A stretch of DNA of 64,000 nucleotides from positions 1 to 64,000 of the forward strand of contig NZ_QTQP01000040.1 of NCBI RefSeq assembly GCF_003854275.1. Direction: 5' to 3'. Shown here piece by piece: positions 45,311 through 55,096 of the stretch (position 1 is its first letter; every line of letters starts with the position of its first letter). The notes beneath the pieces are model-generated. The model saw only the letters and a list, made by a program, of their open reading frames with translations, made no database searches and was not told the DNA's origin. Source of the stretch: Burkholderia sp. Bp8963. Lineage in GTDB: Bacteria; Pseudomonadota; Gammaproteobacteria; Burkholderiales; Burkholderiaceae. The position numbers and the translations under genes are program-made.

Positions 45311-47803
45311 TCAGCCCTGGATCGTCGACGCGAGGAAATTCCAGTCGTGCAAGAAAATCTGCTGGAAATAGGCCGCTGCGTCGGCATGGTAAATGATCAA
45401 GCCGGCATCGCGGTTTCGCAGGGTGCCGTCTGCGGACCAGTTCTGGCTGCTCACCATCACCTTGTCGCCGTCCACCACGATGCCCTTGTTGTGTACATTG
45501 GCCTGGCGACGCAGGACCGACGAGGGTATGCCGGCTTGCACGAGCTTGTCGACCCACGCATCGGTCTGGTACTCGCTCGTGATCAACCGCACGTCGAGTC
45601 CGCGGTCGATGAGGTCCTTGACCGCGGCGATGAGCGCGTCATGCTTTTCGTCGTCGGGGTGACCGCTCGGATGGATGTATTGCGTCTGCATGTAGAACGA
45701 ACGCTTCGCGGACGCGATCAGCGCCTCGACGTGCTCGCTATAGTTGTCGGGCGTGAGGAGCGGTTGAATGCGGATGGTGTCCGTCAGCGTGCGCGGTGTG
45801 AAAAATTGCTGCGGGGCCTTGCCGGCGGCGAACATTTCGACGGGAACGCCCTGCTGCAGGACTTGCTCCATCGCAGCCCGCGCGCCTGCCGCCTGCGCCG
45901 CAAGCTCGGCGATGTTCTCCCTGGCGATGTCGAAATCGTGCTGAAGAAAGGCGCGAAATGTTTCGGCCAGTTTCGGGCTGGCGGCGATGACATGCCAGTC
46001 GCGGTCGCTGACGGCCGCAATTTTGCGGGCGGATGCCGGATCCGACAGATCGATCTCCGGCTGGTTACTGTTGTTCCAGTTACCGGACGAAAGCCAGAAG
46101 GTGTCGTCCTCCCGCACGGCCACCTTGATGTGATACGCATTCGGGTAGATCCAGACCGGCGCCTTCGGGTCGGAGTTCGTGAGTGCCCAGGTGCCTGCAA
46201 AGTTGCCGCCGAGCGACTCGTGCAGGGCGTGTTGAGTCTCTTCGTCGGTCTGATCCGCAGTGTGGTTTTTCGCGGGGTGATCGAGCGTGAGCGTCAATTT
46301 CTTGCCGCCCGCAAGCGCGTCTTCGACCGCCGTGAGGATGTGTGCCGACGTGAAATCGTACATGCCGACCACGAGTTCCTCGCGAACGCCCGCGATGAAA
46401 TTCGACAACTGCGACCAGCCCGCGTCCGGACTCGCGTGCAGGACGAGCGTGACCGGCGCAGTGACCTCGTCGAGGGTGGCTTCAGGGGCAGGCGTGTAAG
46501 GGATTTGCTCCTTGTGAGCGCGCGCGGTGGCGAACGCCGTGAGCGGCGCCGGATGGTCCTGAACGGCGTTGCCTTTGCCGTCGAAGAAAACCTCGCCGTC
46601 GAAGTCGGGTTGCCGAAGCTCGTGCCGTGCATCGGCAATGGCGAGATAGCGGCCCGGATCCAGCACGCGCATCTCCTCCATCGCATTCGCGGCGCGAACT
46701 TCGACCGGCACGTTGTCCAGCGTAGCGGGCAGTTGCGCGCGCAACGCTACAACCTGGTCGGGTTGCGCAGTGACCACGATGGTGTGTCGGGGGGCAGCGG
46801 GCGGAAGGGGCCAGGAAAGTCCTGCACGTACCGACAGTACGCCCTCGTTTGCGAAGACAGGTCGGTTGGCGGCCAGCGCGTCGAGCGCGGCCTGTGCGGT
46901 TCCCGCTTCGGCTTGCCGATTCGCGGCGGCATCCGCGGCTGCCTGCTTCGCGCTCTCGAGCGCCGCGGAGAACATCTGGCCGCGTGCGGGGGCGGCCATC
47001 GCGAACATCGCGCGCCGCGCATCGCGTCGTTCGACCGCCGGGGCGGCCGACGTGAGCTGCGAGAGGCAGCGCGGCGGCGGGGTCATCGCGTCGACGAAGC
47101 TGCGCAGCGAACGGCCGCCAGTCAGAGAACCGGCGCCGGGCTCGTTCTTCGCGAGATCGACGATCTCCGGTGCACCGAAATGGCGCACCTGGCGCAGCGT
47201 GTGGGTCTGTGGGTCGAACCACGTGAGATAGCCGTTCGGCAGCACCTGGCGAGGCCGCGAGATGCGTCCGCTGAAGCTGTAGCGTGCGCCTGAAGTGCCG
47301 GCAGGTTCGAAGAAGTGAGGCGTATAGAAGTCGGAGACGAGTACCTCGTCAATCAGATAGGCGTAAGCGGGATCTTCGGACGGGTCGCAGATCTCGACGA
47401 GGTATTCGACCTTGCCATCGCCGTCCTGCACCTCGTTATTGACGATTTTTACCGCGTTCGCCGCCGTCAGGCGATTGCCGCTCGGGTCGACCAGCATCTC
47501 GAGCGTTTCGTGGCTCGCGGAGAGCGACCAGGTCGCGCCCGACTGGACAATCGCATAGGGTTGGTTGTGTTCTGTGAGATGGAAACCGGCGGTGCCCTCC
47601 GGAACCTCGTCAACGATATACACGGGCCAGAGGCCGGGATCGAGCCTGTCTGGCGAATCGAGCGCCATCACCGTGCCGGAAACGTCCCAGATCGGAGCCA
47701 GATCGCGATTGACCTGCAGGTTCAGCGCTTGGGCGACGCGTACAAGATCGGCATAAGCGACGCTTGCGGATTGCGATACGAGTGCGATTCGTGCTGGAAG
47801 CAT
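45311..47803 (-). CDS. Phospholipase D-like protein with an N-terminal HExxE domain
   Basis: 830 residues from ATG 47803, with GGAGG upstream. The C-terminal half holds two PLD active-site units: HIK with LSSGNWNNSN near 555-575, and HNKGIVVDGDKVMVSSQNWS near 769-790. The second has H-x-K but the following Asp is replaced by the G-x-V-V-D-G arrangement typical of PLD-like nucleases/lipases. Between them, TSAHILTAVEDALAGGKKL is a PLD-fold helix. The N-terminal about 200 residues include SASHETLEMLVDPSGNR (HExxE at 98-102), a zincin-like motif seen in uncharacterised proteins, and no signal peptide. It could be a secreted effector or toxin-like lipase, but no delivery partner is visible. Alone on the minus strand. 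Confidence 0.75.
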   Translation of the reverse strand: MLPARIALVSQSASVAYADLVRVAQALNLQVNRDLAPIWDVSGTVMALDSPDRLDPGLWPVYIVDEVPEGTAGFHLTEHNQPYAIVQSGATWSLSASHETLEMLVDPSGNRLTAANAVKIVNNEVQDGDGKVEYLVEICDPSEDPAYAYLIDEVLVSDFYTPHFFEPAGTSGARYSFSGRISRPRQVLPNGYLTWFDPQTHTLRQVRHFGAPEIVDLAKNEPGAGSLTGGRSLRSFVDAMTPPPRCLSQLTSAAPAVERRDARRAMFAMAAPARGQMFSAALESAKQAAADAAANRQAEAGTAQAALDALAANRPVFANEGVLSVRAGLSWPLPPAAPRHTIVVTAQPDQVVALRAQLPATLDNVPVEVRAANAMEEMRVLDPGRYLAIADARHELRQPDFDGEVFFDGKGNAVQDHPAPLTAFATARAHKEQIPYTPAPEATLDEVTAPVTLVLHASPDAGWSQLSNFIAGVREELVVGMYDFTSAHILTAVEDALAGGKKLTLTLDHPAKNHTADQTDEETQHALHESLGGNFAGTWALTNSDPKAPVWIYPNAYHIKVAVREDDTFWLSSGNWNNSNQPEIDLSDPASARKIAAVSDRDWHVIAASPKLAETFRAFLQHDFDIARENIAELAAQAAGARAAMEQVLQQGVPVEMFAAGKAPQQFFTPRTLTDTIRIQPLLTPDNYSEHVEALIASAKRSFYMQTQYIHPSGHPDDEKHDALIAAVKDLIDRGLDVRLITSEYQTDAWVDKLVQAGIPSSVLRRQANVHNKGIVVDGDKVMVSSQNWSADGTLRNRDAGLIIYHADAAAYFQQIFLHDWNFLASTIQG

Positions 47804-48239
47804 GGCAGTCCCCTCCGTGCGTGATGGATCCGTTGACACCGGTGTTACGTCCGCTAATCGGACGATTCGTTTTTTCCAGCGTGCGACGCGCATGTGGCAG
47901 CATCATGACGCCCCGCACCCAGTGAAACTACCTACTGCTTGCCTGCACGTGCCGCGACACCGGCTGGCCTGTCGGCTTGGCGATTTGCCTCGGGTCGGTA
48001 TTGCCGCGCTTCGTCGATTGCGACACGGAACCTGTCGACGCATTGCGCCTGAAAGGCGTAAGTCAGCTTCATGTCGATGGGGGGTGTTGAGCGACGCGCT
48101 GGCAAAAATGGTCCGTAACATTCGTCACACGCGTGTTGCGGCCCGCCCGCTAGTCTGATGCAGGAACGAGCGGCCACCCGAAGCAATCGCTTCGAGCGAC
48201 AGGTGGCGTTGCGTTGTGCAACACGACGAGGGGGCGAAG
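47804..48239. other. Intergenic region before the TPR-glycosyltransferase operon
   Basis: Divergent promoter region. It contains copy 2 of the dispersed repeat (48103-48140). A 46-codon minus-strand frame (47932-48072, MKLTYAFQAQCVDRFRVAID) has no ribosome-binding site and is not called. Confidence 0.4.
48103..48140 (+). repeat. Dispersed ~36-bp repeat, copy 2
   Basis: CAAAAATGGTCCGTAACATT, then CGTCACACGCGTGTTGCG; ends 100 bp before the first glycosyltransferase gene. See 2495-2530 and 55123-55159. Confidence 0.6.
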
Positions 48240-50459
48240 ATGGAGGTTGAGTACCCGCATGACGCAGGGGCAGGCGCGCCCGTGGCCAGCGCGTCCGAGA
48301 GCCGCAACCGGGCGGCGAACCTGTCGCGCGCACGGGACTGGCACGCGGCCGGCCGGTTCGACGACGCGGCGCGCGAATACGAAGGCGTGCTCGCGAACGA
48401 GCCGGATCGCGCGGATGCGTTGCATCTGTTTGGGGTTCTTCAGCATCAGCGCGGCAACACGGCCGACGCGAAGCGGCTGATTCGACGGGCCGTGTCGATC
48501 GCGCCGGACGCCGGCGCATTGTCGGACCTGGGCGTGCTGCTGGCGGCGGATGGCGACTTCGATGCGGCGCAGGCGAATTTCGAGGCGGCATTGCAACTCG
48601 ATCCGCATCATGTGCAGACGCTGGTACGCCGCGGCAACGCGTTGATCGGCATGCGCCGATACGCGGCGGCGCTGGCGGATTACGACCGCGCGCTGGATGC
48701 GTCGCCGCTGTTGCTGGATGCGCTGTGCAACCGGGGCGCGGCGCTGCGTGCGCTTGGACGGCTTCAGGACGCGCTCGATACGTATGAGCGCGCGCTGACC
48801 GTCGAGCCCCGTTCGTTCGAATCGATGTACAACCTCGGGAACGTGCTGCGGGATCTGCAGCGCCATGCCGAGGCGCTGTTCAACTACGAGCGCGCGCTCG
48901 AGTTTGCGCCGAACCATCCGGAGATCCTGTCCGTGAAAGGCCGCACGCTCGTCGATCTCGGACGCCCGAAGGAAGCGCTCGCGAGCTTCAACGAAGCGAT
49001 CGCGTCGAAGCCGGATTCCGTCGAAGCGCTGTACAACAGCGCGGTCGCGCTGGAGCGGCTCGGGCGCGCGGAAGAAGCGATGAAGCGTTGCGATCGGGTG
49101 CTGATGCTCGAGCCGCGTCACGCGAAGGCGTATGCGACCCGCGGCAATGCGCTGCTGAGCCTGAAACGGCACGAAGACGCGCTCGCCGACTATACCCGCG
49201 CGCTCGACATCGAGCCCGGCGCGGTGGACGTGTTGTGCAATCAAGGCACTGCGTTGCGCGAGCTCGAGCGTCATGACGCGGCGTTGCAGAGCTATGACGC
49301 CGCGCTCGCCTCAAACACGGAGTTTGCGGAGGCCTGGTGCAATCGCGGCAACGTGTTGCAGGATCTGCATCGTTACGACACCGCGCTGGCGTCGTTCGAC
49401 CGGGCGCTCACGATCAATCCGAAGTACGCGATGGCGTGGTTCAACCGGGGCAGCGTGCTGCTCGAGATGCTCAGGTTCGATGACGCGCTGGAGTCCTTCG
49501 ATCGCGCGATCGCTTTCGATCCGAACTACGTCGACGCGCATTTCGCGCAGGGTTTCATCCACTTGCGACGAGGTGACTTCGCGCGCGGATGGCCGAAGTA
49601 CGAATGGCGGCTGCGGGATCCGAAATCCGAACATCATGACCGTGTGTTTTCCCAACCGCGCTGGACCGGAGGCGAGTCGCTCGATGGCCGCACGATCCTG
49701 ATTCATGCGGAACAGGGTTTCGGCGACACGATACAGTTCTGCCGCTATGCGGAGCGCCTGGCCGACGCGGGCGCGCAGGTCGTGCTGGAAGTGCAGCCGG
49801 CGCTTCGCTCGTTGATGGCGTCGCTGCGTGGCCCGGTGCGTGTGATCGCGCGGGGCGAGCCGTTGCCGGCCTTCGATTTCCACTGCCCGCTGCTCAGCCT
49901 GCCGTTCGCATTCCAGACGGATTTGCCGACCATTCCGGCCAGCACGCCGTACCTTCACGCGGATGCGGGCCTGATCCAGAAATGGGAAACCACGCTCGGT
50001 GCGCGGCGGAGCCTGCGCGTGGGCCTCGCATGGTCCGGCAATCCGGAACACCGCAATGATCGCAACCGTTCGATTGGCCTTGCCGACCTGATGCCGCTGC
50101 TCGATCTGGACGTCGAATGGATCAGCCTGCAGAAGGTCGTGCGCGATCGCGACGCAGCGTTGCTCGAACAGAGCCCGATCGACAGCTTCGATGCGGATCT
50201 GCGGGATTTTTCGGACACCGCGGCGCTGGTTCAGTCGCTGGACCTGGTCGTTTCGGTCGATACGGCTGTTGCGCACTTGGCCGGTGCGCTTAACCGTCCG
50301 GTCTGGATACTCGTGACCCATCTTTCCGAATGGCGCTGGATGAGCGAGCGCAATGACAGTCCGTGGTACCCGAGTGCGAGACTGTTCCGGCAACCCGCTC
50401 CGGGACGCTGGCAAGACGTGATCGAATCGGTGCGAGCGGAGATCGCCAGCTTGATTTAG
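48240..50459 (+). CDS. TPR-repeat glycosyltransferase fusion 1
   Basis: 739 residues from ATG 48240 behind GAGGGGG. About a dozen TPR units (34-residue repeats such as LCNRGAALRALGRLQDALDT, ending in ALxxxP) fill residues 30-455. A C-terminal GT-B-like domain follows: GWPKYEWRLRD, then HAEQGFGDTIQFCRYAERL, GLAWSGNPEHRNDRNRSIGL and VSVDTAVAHLAGALNRPVWI, close to heptosyltransferase-like GT9 signatures. TPR plus glycosyltransferase is the layout of enzymes that modify proteins. With two like genes downstream and a giant exoprotein next, glycosylation of the adhesin is the natural guess; no substrate is proven. No signal peptide, so cytoplasmic. Confidence 0.85.
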   Translation: MEVEYPHDAGAGAPVASASESRNRAANLSRARDWHAAGRFDDAAREYEGVLANEPDRADALHLFGVLQHQRGNTADAKRLIRRAVSIAPDAGALSDLGVLLAADGDFDAAQANFEAALQLDPHHVQTLVRRGNALIGMRRYAAALADYDRALDASPLLLDALCNRGAALRALGRLQDALDTYERALTVEPRSFESMYNLGNVLRDLQRHAEALFNYERALEFAPNHPEILSVKGRTLVDLGRPKEALASFNEAIASKPDSVEALYNSAVALERLGRAEEAMKRCDRVLMLEPRHAKAYATRGNALLSLKRHEDALADYTRALDIEPGAVDVLCNQGTALRELERHDAALQSYDAALASNTEFAEAWCNRGNVLQDLHRYDTALASFDRALTINPKYAMAWFNRGSVLLEMLRFDDALESFDRAIAFDPNYVDAHFAQGFIHLRRGDFARGWPKYEWRLRDPKSEHHDRVFSQPRWTGGESLDGRTILIHAEQGFGDTIQFCRYAERLADAGAQVVLEVQPALRSLMASLRGPVRVIARGEPLPAFDFHCPLLSLPFAFQTDLPTIPASTPYLHADAGLIQKWETTLGARRSLRVGLAWSGNPEHRNDRNRSIGLADLMPLLDLDVEWISLQKVVRDRDAALLEQSPIDSFDADLRDFSDTAALVQSLDLVVSVDTAVAHLAGALNRPVWILVTHLSEWRWMSERNDSPWYPSARLFRQPAPGRWQDVIESVRAEIASLI

Positions 50460-50499
50460 CCGCATGAAAAAGGGCGCATAGCGTCCAGGAGATAGACAA

Positions 50500-52740
50500 A
50501 TGGGGTCTCGGGTGGGTAGCGGTTCGCAGCGCGAAGCGCGTCCGCGGACGGCGTCGACGACGGTCGACGGTGCGTTGCGACGCGCGCGTGCGTCTCACGA
50601 GCGTGGCGCGCTGCTGGATGCGGAACGGGGATATCGCGAGGTGCTCGGCGTCGATCCGGATCATGCGGAGGCGTGGCATCTGCTGGGCGTGCTGCACTTT
50701 CAGCATGGCCGGATGGGCGAGGCCGACGCGGCGATGCGGCGTTCGATCGAGCGCATGCCGTCGGCGCTTGCGCTGGCCAATCATGCGTCGGTGCTCGTCA
50801 GTCTCGGCCGCCGGGACGAAGCGCTGACACGGCTCGATGCCGCGCTGTCGCTCAATCCTGCGCACCTGCGCGCGCTGCTGTTGCGGGCGGGGGTGCTGGC
50901 GGATCTGGGGCGTCACGCCGAAGCCATCGCGGCGTACGACCGTTTGCTCGAACTCGCGCCGACGTTGATCGAAGCGTTGTGGCGGCGTGCGGCCGCGCTG
51001 CAGGCGTTGCAGCGTCATGTGGAGGCGCTTGAATCCTGCGATCGGGCGCTGGCGGTTGATCGCCGGTCGTTCGACGCACATCGGCAGCGGGCGCAGATAC
51101 TGCGCGAGCTGGGCAGGTTCGACGACGCGCTCGAGCACTATGCGCGCGCACTGGCGGTTACGCCGAACAGCGCGGAGATGCTGCTGATGCAGGGGATGAC
51201 GCTGGCGGATCTCGGTCGGCTCGATCAGGCGCTGGCCAGCCTGAATGAAGCGATTGCGGGGCAGCCGGATTTTGTCGACGCGCTTTACAACAGCGGGGTG
51301 ATGCTCGAACGTGTCGGCCGTTATGAGGATGCGCTGGCGCGCTGCGATCGCGTGATCGCGCTGGATGCGCGGCACGCGGGGGCGCTTGCCAACCGAGGGA
51401 ATGCGCTGTTTGGGCTTGCGCGGTACGCGGAGGCGCTGGCGAGCTATGACGCGTCGCTGGACGTTGCGCCCAAATTCGTTGAAGTGCTGTGCAATCGCGC
51501 CAGAACGCTGACGCGCATGCGGCGTGAGACGGAAGCACTCGAGAGTTGCGATCGGGCCATCGAGATCAATGAGGCCTATGCACTGGCGTGGTTTACGCGC
51601 GGTCGCATATTGCAGCGGCTACACCGCTACGACGGCGCACTCGCCAGCTACGATCGCGTACTCGCGATCGACGTCGCTGACCAGTTGGCTCACTATCAGC
51701 GCGGTAACGTGTTGCGCTCGATGATGCGCCACGAAGAAGCACTGATCGCATACGACCGTGTGGTCGCGCTGGACCCGGAGAACATCGCCGCGAATTTTAC
51801 GAAGGCGTTCGTCTATCTGCAGATGGGCGATTTCGAGCGGGGATGGCCGGCCTACGAATGGCGCTGGCGCGAAGATCAGGTCGGTGCGCACAAGCGGGCG
51901 TTCGCGCAGCCGCTATGGCTCGGGAAAGAAGCGATCGATGGCAAGACGATCCTGCTGCATGCGGAACAGGGCCTTGGCGATACGCTGCATTTCTGCCGCT
52001 ATGCGAAGTTCGTCAAGGCGCTCGGCGCCCGCGTGATCATCGAGGTGCAGGGCGCACTGAAGTCGGTGCTGGCGGATGTCGAGGGTGTCGACGAGGTGGT
52101 CGGCTATGGGGAACCGTTGCCGCCGTTCGATGTGCACTGTCCGTTGCTGAGTCTGCCGCTCGTGTTCCAAACCGATCTGGCGTCGATGCCGTCCGACGTG
52201 CCTTACTTGCGGGCGCGGCCCGAGAAAGTCGAGAAGTGGCAAACCCGGTTGGGCGAGCGGACCCGTGCGCGTGTCGGCATCGCATGGTCGGGCAACCCGA
52301 ACCATCTGGACGATCACAATCGCTCGATTCTGCTCGAACATCTGTTGCCGCTGCTTACCGACGAGGTCGAGTGGATCAGCATCCAGAAGGTGGTGCGCGA
52401 CGAGGATCGGCCGGTGCTGGAAGCATCGCGTATCCGGCACTTCGGCGACGAGCTTGGATCGTTTGCCGATACAGCTGCGCTGATGGAGTGTCTCGACTGC
52501 ATCGTGAGCGTGGATACGTCGGTCGCTCACCTGGCCGGCGCGCTGGGCAAGCCGTTGTGGATCATGTTGCCGTACCTGCCCGACTGGCGCTGGCTGCTCG
52601 ATCGCGACGACAGTCCGTGGTACCCGAGCGCGCGGCTGTTCAGGCAGTCGCGCGCGGGGGAATGGAGCGACGTGTTCGACCGGATCGGGGCGGCATTGCG
52701 GTCCGTGGCGAATTCGTCGCCGGCTGCATTGCCGACGTGA
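50500..52740 (+). CDS. TPR-repeat glycosyltransferase fusion 2
   Basis: 746 residues; ATG 50500 with AGGAGA eight bases upstream, 40 bp after fusion 1. The TPR array (ALDVAPKFVEVLCNRARTLT and similar) occupies about 25-455. The GT domain has HAEQGLGDTLHFCRYAKFVK, GIAWSGNPNHLDDHNRSILL and VSVDTSVAHLAGALGKPLWI, then LPDWRWLLDRDDSPWYPSA. Same architecture as fusions 1 and 3 but clearly diverged, so this looks like old duplication with possible specialisation rather than redundancy. Confidence 0.85.
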   Translation: MGSRVGSGSQREARPRTASTTVDGALRRARASHERGALLDAERGYREVLGVDPDHAEAWHLLGVLHFQHGRMGEADAAMRRSIERMPSALALANHASVLVSLGRRDEALTRLDAALSLNPAHLRALLLRAGVLADLGRHAEAIAAYDRLLELAPTLIEALWRRAAALQALQRHVEALESCDRALAVDRRSFDAHRQRAQILRELGRFDDALEHYARALAVTPNSAEMLLMQGMTLADLGRLDQALASLNEAIAGQPDFVDALYNSGVMLERVGRYEDALARCDRVIALDARHAGALANRGNALFGLARYAEALASYDASLDVAPKFVEVLCNRARTLTRMRRETEALESCDRAIEINEAYALAWFTRGRILQRLHRYDGALASYDRVLAIDVADQLAHYQRGNVLRSMMRHEEALIAYDRVVALDPENIAANFTKAFVYLQMGDFERGWPAYEWRWREDQVGAHKRAFAQPLWLGKEAIDGKTILLHAEQGLGDTLHFCRYAKFVKALGARVIIEVQGALKSVLADVEGVDEVVGYGEPLPPFDVHCPLLSLPLVFQTDLASMPSDVPYLRARPEKVEKWQTRLGERTRARVGIAWSGNPNHLDDHNRSILLEHLLPLLTDEVEWISIQKVVRDEDRPVLEASRIRHFGDELGSFADTAALMECLDCIVSVDTSVAHLAGALGKPLWIMLPYLPDWRWLLDRDDSPWYPSARLFRQSRAGEWSDVFDRIGAALRSVANSSPAALPT

Positions 52741-52751
52741 ACGGGTGAGCG

Positions 52752-55073
52752 ATGGAGCGCGAAAAGAGGCATGAGGATCGGGCGCGCGGCGGGCGCACAG
52801 CGGAATCCAGCGCGGCCGTGATGGACGTGACGGGCGGCCGCGCCGCCGTGATGGGTGCGGCGATACGCCATTCGCTGCAAAAAGCGCGCGCGTTGCTTGA
52901 GCGTGGCGAGTTCGCGCAGGCGCAGCAGCTCTATCGCGGCGTGCTCGCGATCGATCCTGAGAATACGGAAGCATTGCTGCTGCTCGGTGCGGCCTGCGAT
53001 CAAAGTGGCGATTGTGTCGAGGCGGAACGCCTGATGGCTCGCGCGCTGCGGACCGAGCGGCGTTACGCATGGGCGTTCGCCAACTACGGCCTGGTGCTCG
53101 TTAAGCTCGGGCGCCACGAAGCCGCGCTTGCGCCGCTTCGGGAAGCGATGCGTCTGGACGGGCGGCATGCATCCGCGCATGTCAGCCTCGGTAACGCCCT
53201 GCTCGGGCTCGAACGCTATGCCGAAGCGCAGAAGGCCTATGAGCAGGCGTTGGCGATTTCTCCGGGGCTCGCAGAGGCATGGAGCAACCGGGGCAACGCA
53301 TTGCGTGCGCTCGGCCGCCCCGCGGATGCACTGATCAGCTTCGATCGTGCGCTGGCGATTTCCCAACGCGATTTTGCGACCCATACGAATCGCGGTCACG
53401 CGCTGCGCGATCTTGGCCGGCACGACGAGGCGTTGCGCAGCTACCGTCTTGCGCTGGTCATTCGACCGCGCGTGCCCGAGCTGCTGTCGCAGTGCGGGAT
53501 GATGCTTCTTGCACTCGGAAACGATGCGCAGGCGCTGGTCTTTTTCAACCAGGCGCTCGAGGTGAAACCGGACGACGTCGACATCCTCTACAAAGCCTCT
53601 GTTGCACTTGACCTGCTGCACCGCCATGAGGAATTGCTCGAGCATTGCGATCGCATTCTGTCGCTCCCATCGAATCACGCGGGAGCATGGTTGGGACGGG
53701 CGAATGCACTGCACGGATTGCGTCGTCACGCGGAGGCGGCTGACGCCTATGCTCGGGCGCTCACCCATGATCCAAACCTGCTCGCTGCGCTAAGCAACCA
53801 GGGTGTTGCCTTGCGGATGCTGGAGCGCTATGCCGACGCGCTGGATAGCTACGACGGCGCCCTTGAGCAGATCGGGGCGAATGCGCAACTGCTGATGAGC
53901 CGTGGGCATACGTTGCAGAAACTCGGGAGATACGACGACGCGCTCGCGAGCTTCGCAGAGGCGGCCGCTGTCGAGCCGCTCGACGCCAACGGTTGGGCGC
54001 TGCGGGGCGCAGCATTGCAGCAGCTGTGGCGTTTCGACGACGCAATTGACTGCTACCGCCAGATGCAGTCGTTGGAGCCCACCAAAGGCGCGGGACATCA
54101 CGAAGAAGCGTACTGCCGTCTGCTGATCGGGGACTTCTCCGAAGGGTGGAAAAAATACGAATACCGCTGGGTGGACGCGGTCGCCGCCCGGTCACGCCGT
54201 CACGCCAACCGGCCATTCTGGTCGGGGCGGGAGCCGGTTGCCGGCAAGACGATCCTGCTCCATTCGGAGCAAGGCTACGGAGATACGCTGCAGTTTTGCC
54301 GCTACGCAAGGCTTGTCGAAGCGCGTGGCGCGAATGTCGTGCTCGAGGTGCCGCCAGCCCTGAAGGAGTTGTTGTCGTCGCTGCAGGGCGTGCCGCAACT
54401 TGTCGCAATGGGTGAACCGCTGCCGGCCTTCGACCTGCAATGTCCGCTGCTGAGCGTGCCGCTGGCTTTGGGTACCGATCTGGAAACCATTCCGGGACAT
54501 ACGCCCTATCTGCATGCGGACCTCACGCGTGTGCGCAACTGGCAGCGCCGGCTGGAAGGGCTGGGGGCGTCGGGGCAACTCAAGGTGGGACTCGCGTGGT
54601 CGGGTAATGCCGCGCACAACAACGACGTGAATCGGTCAATCGCGTTGGCGGCGCTCGCGCAACTGTATCGGCAGCGCGCGACGTTTGTCAGCCTGCATCA
54701 GCAGGTGCGCGAGCGCGACGCAGCGACGCTTTCGGAAAGCGGCATGCTCCATTTCGGTGCCGATCTGCAGGATTTCGCGGATACGGCGGCACTGATCGCA
54801 TGTCTCGATCTGGTCATCTCGGTCGACACGTCGGTGGTGCACCTTGCCGGTGCACTCGGCAAGCCGGTCTGGGTGTTGTTGCCGCGCGTGCCCGACTGGC
54901 GCTGGCTGTTGAAGCGGGAAGACAGCCCGTGGTATCCGACGGCGCGGTTGTTTCGCCAGGACAAGCCGGGCGACTGGCCCGCCGTGATCGAGCGTGTCGG
55001 GCAGGCGCTGGCGCAACACATCGATGAAGCGATGGTTCGGGCTGAAGGCGGCCTTGCGAACGGGGCTGGCTGA
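52752..55073 (+). CDS. TPR-repeat glycosyltransferase fusion 3
   Basis: 773 residues; begins 11 bp after fusion 2, so the three form one operon. TPRs occupy about 45-490. The GT domain has HSEQGYGDTLQFCRYARLVE (His-Ser for His-Ala), GLAWSGNAAHNNDVNRSIAL and SVDTSVVHLAGALGKPVWVL, then VPDWRWLLKREDSPWYPTA. The gene ends 213 bp before exoprotein 3. A slightly longer N-terminal extension (EREKRHEDRARGGR) is basic and not part of a TPR. Confidence 0.85.
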   Translation: MEREKRHEDRARGGRTAESSAAVMDVTGGRAAVMGAAIRHSLQKARALLERGEFAQAQQLYRGVLAIDPENTEALLLLGAACDQSGDCVEAERLMARALRTERRYAWAFANYGLVLVKLGRHEAALAPLREAMRLDGRHASAHVSLGNALLGLERYAEAQKAYEQALAISPGLAEAWSNRGNALRALGRPADALISFDRALAISQRDFATHTNRGHALRDLGRHDEALRSYRLALVIRPRVPELLSQCGMMLLALGNDAQALVFFNQALEVKPDDVDILYKASVALDLLHRHEELLEHCDRILSLPSNHAGAWLGRANALHGLRRHAEAADAYARALTHDPNLLAALSNQGVALRMLERYADALDSYDGALEQIGANAQLLMSRGHTLQKLGRYDDALASFAEAAAVEPLDANGWALRGAALQQLWRFDDAIDCYRQMQSLEPTKGAGHHEEAYCRLLIGDFSEGWKKYEYRWVDAVAARSRRHANRPFWSGREPVAGKTILLHSEQGYGDTLQFCRYARLVEARGANVVLEVPPALKELLSSLQGVPQLVAMGEPLPAFDLQCPLLSVPLALGTDLETIPGHTPYLHADLTRVRNWQRRLEGLGASGQLKVGLAWSGNAAHNNDVNRSIALAALAQLYRQRATFVSLHQQVRERDAATLSESGMLHFGADLQDFADTAALIACLDLVISVDTSVVHLAGALGKPVWVLLPRVPDWRWLLKREDSPWYPTARLFRQDKPGDWPAVIERVGQALAQHIDEAMVRAEGGLANGAG

Positions 55074-55096
55074 ATCGTCCGGATTTGGACGGCCCG

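Noticed and set aside
45029..47293. Plus-strand 754-residue frame opposite the PLD-like gene
   Set aside because: Shadow of the minus-strand gene, which has clear PLD motifs, a ribosome-binding site and a terminator.
47932..48072. 46-codon minus-strand frame starting MKLTYAFQAQ
   Set aside because: No Shine-Dalgarno sequence and no domain; falls in a divergent promoter region.
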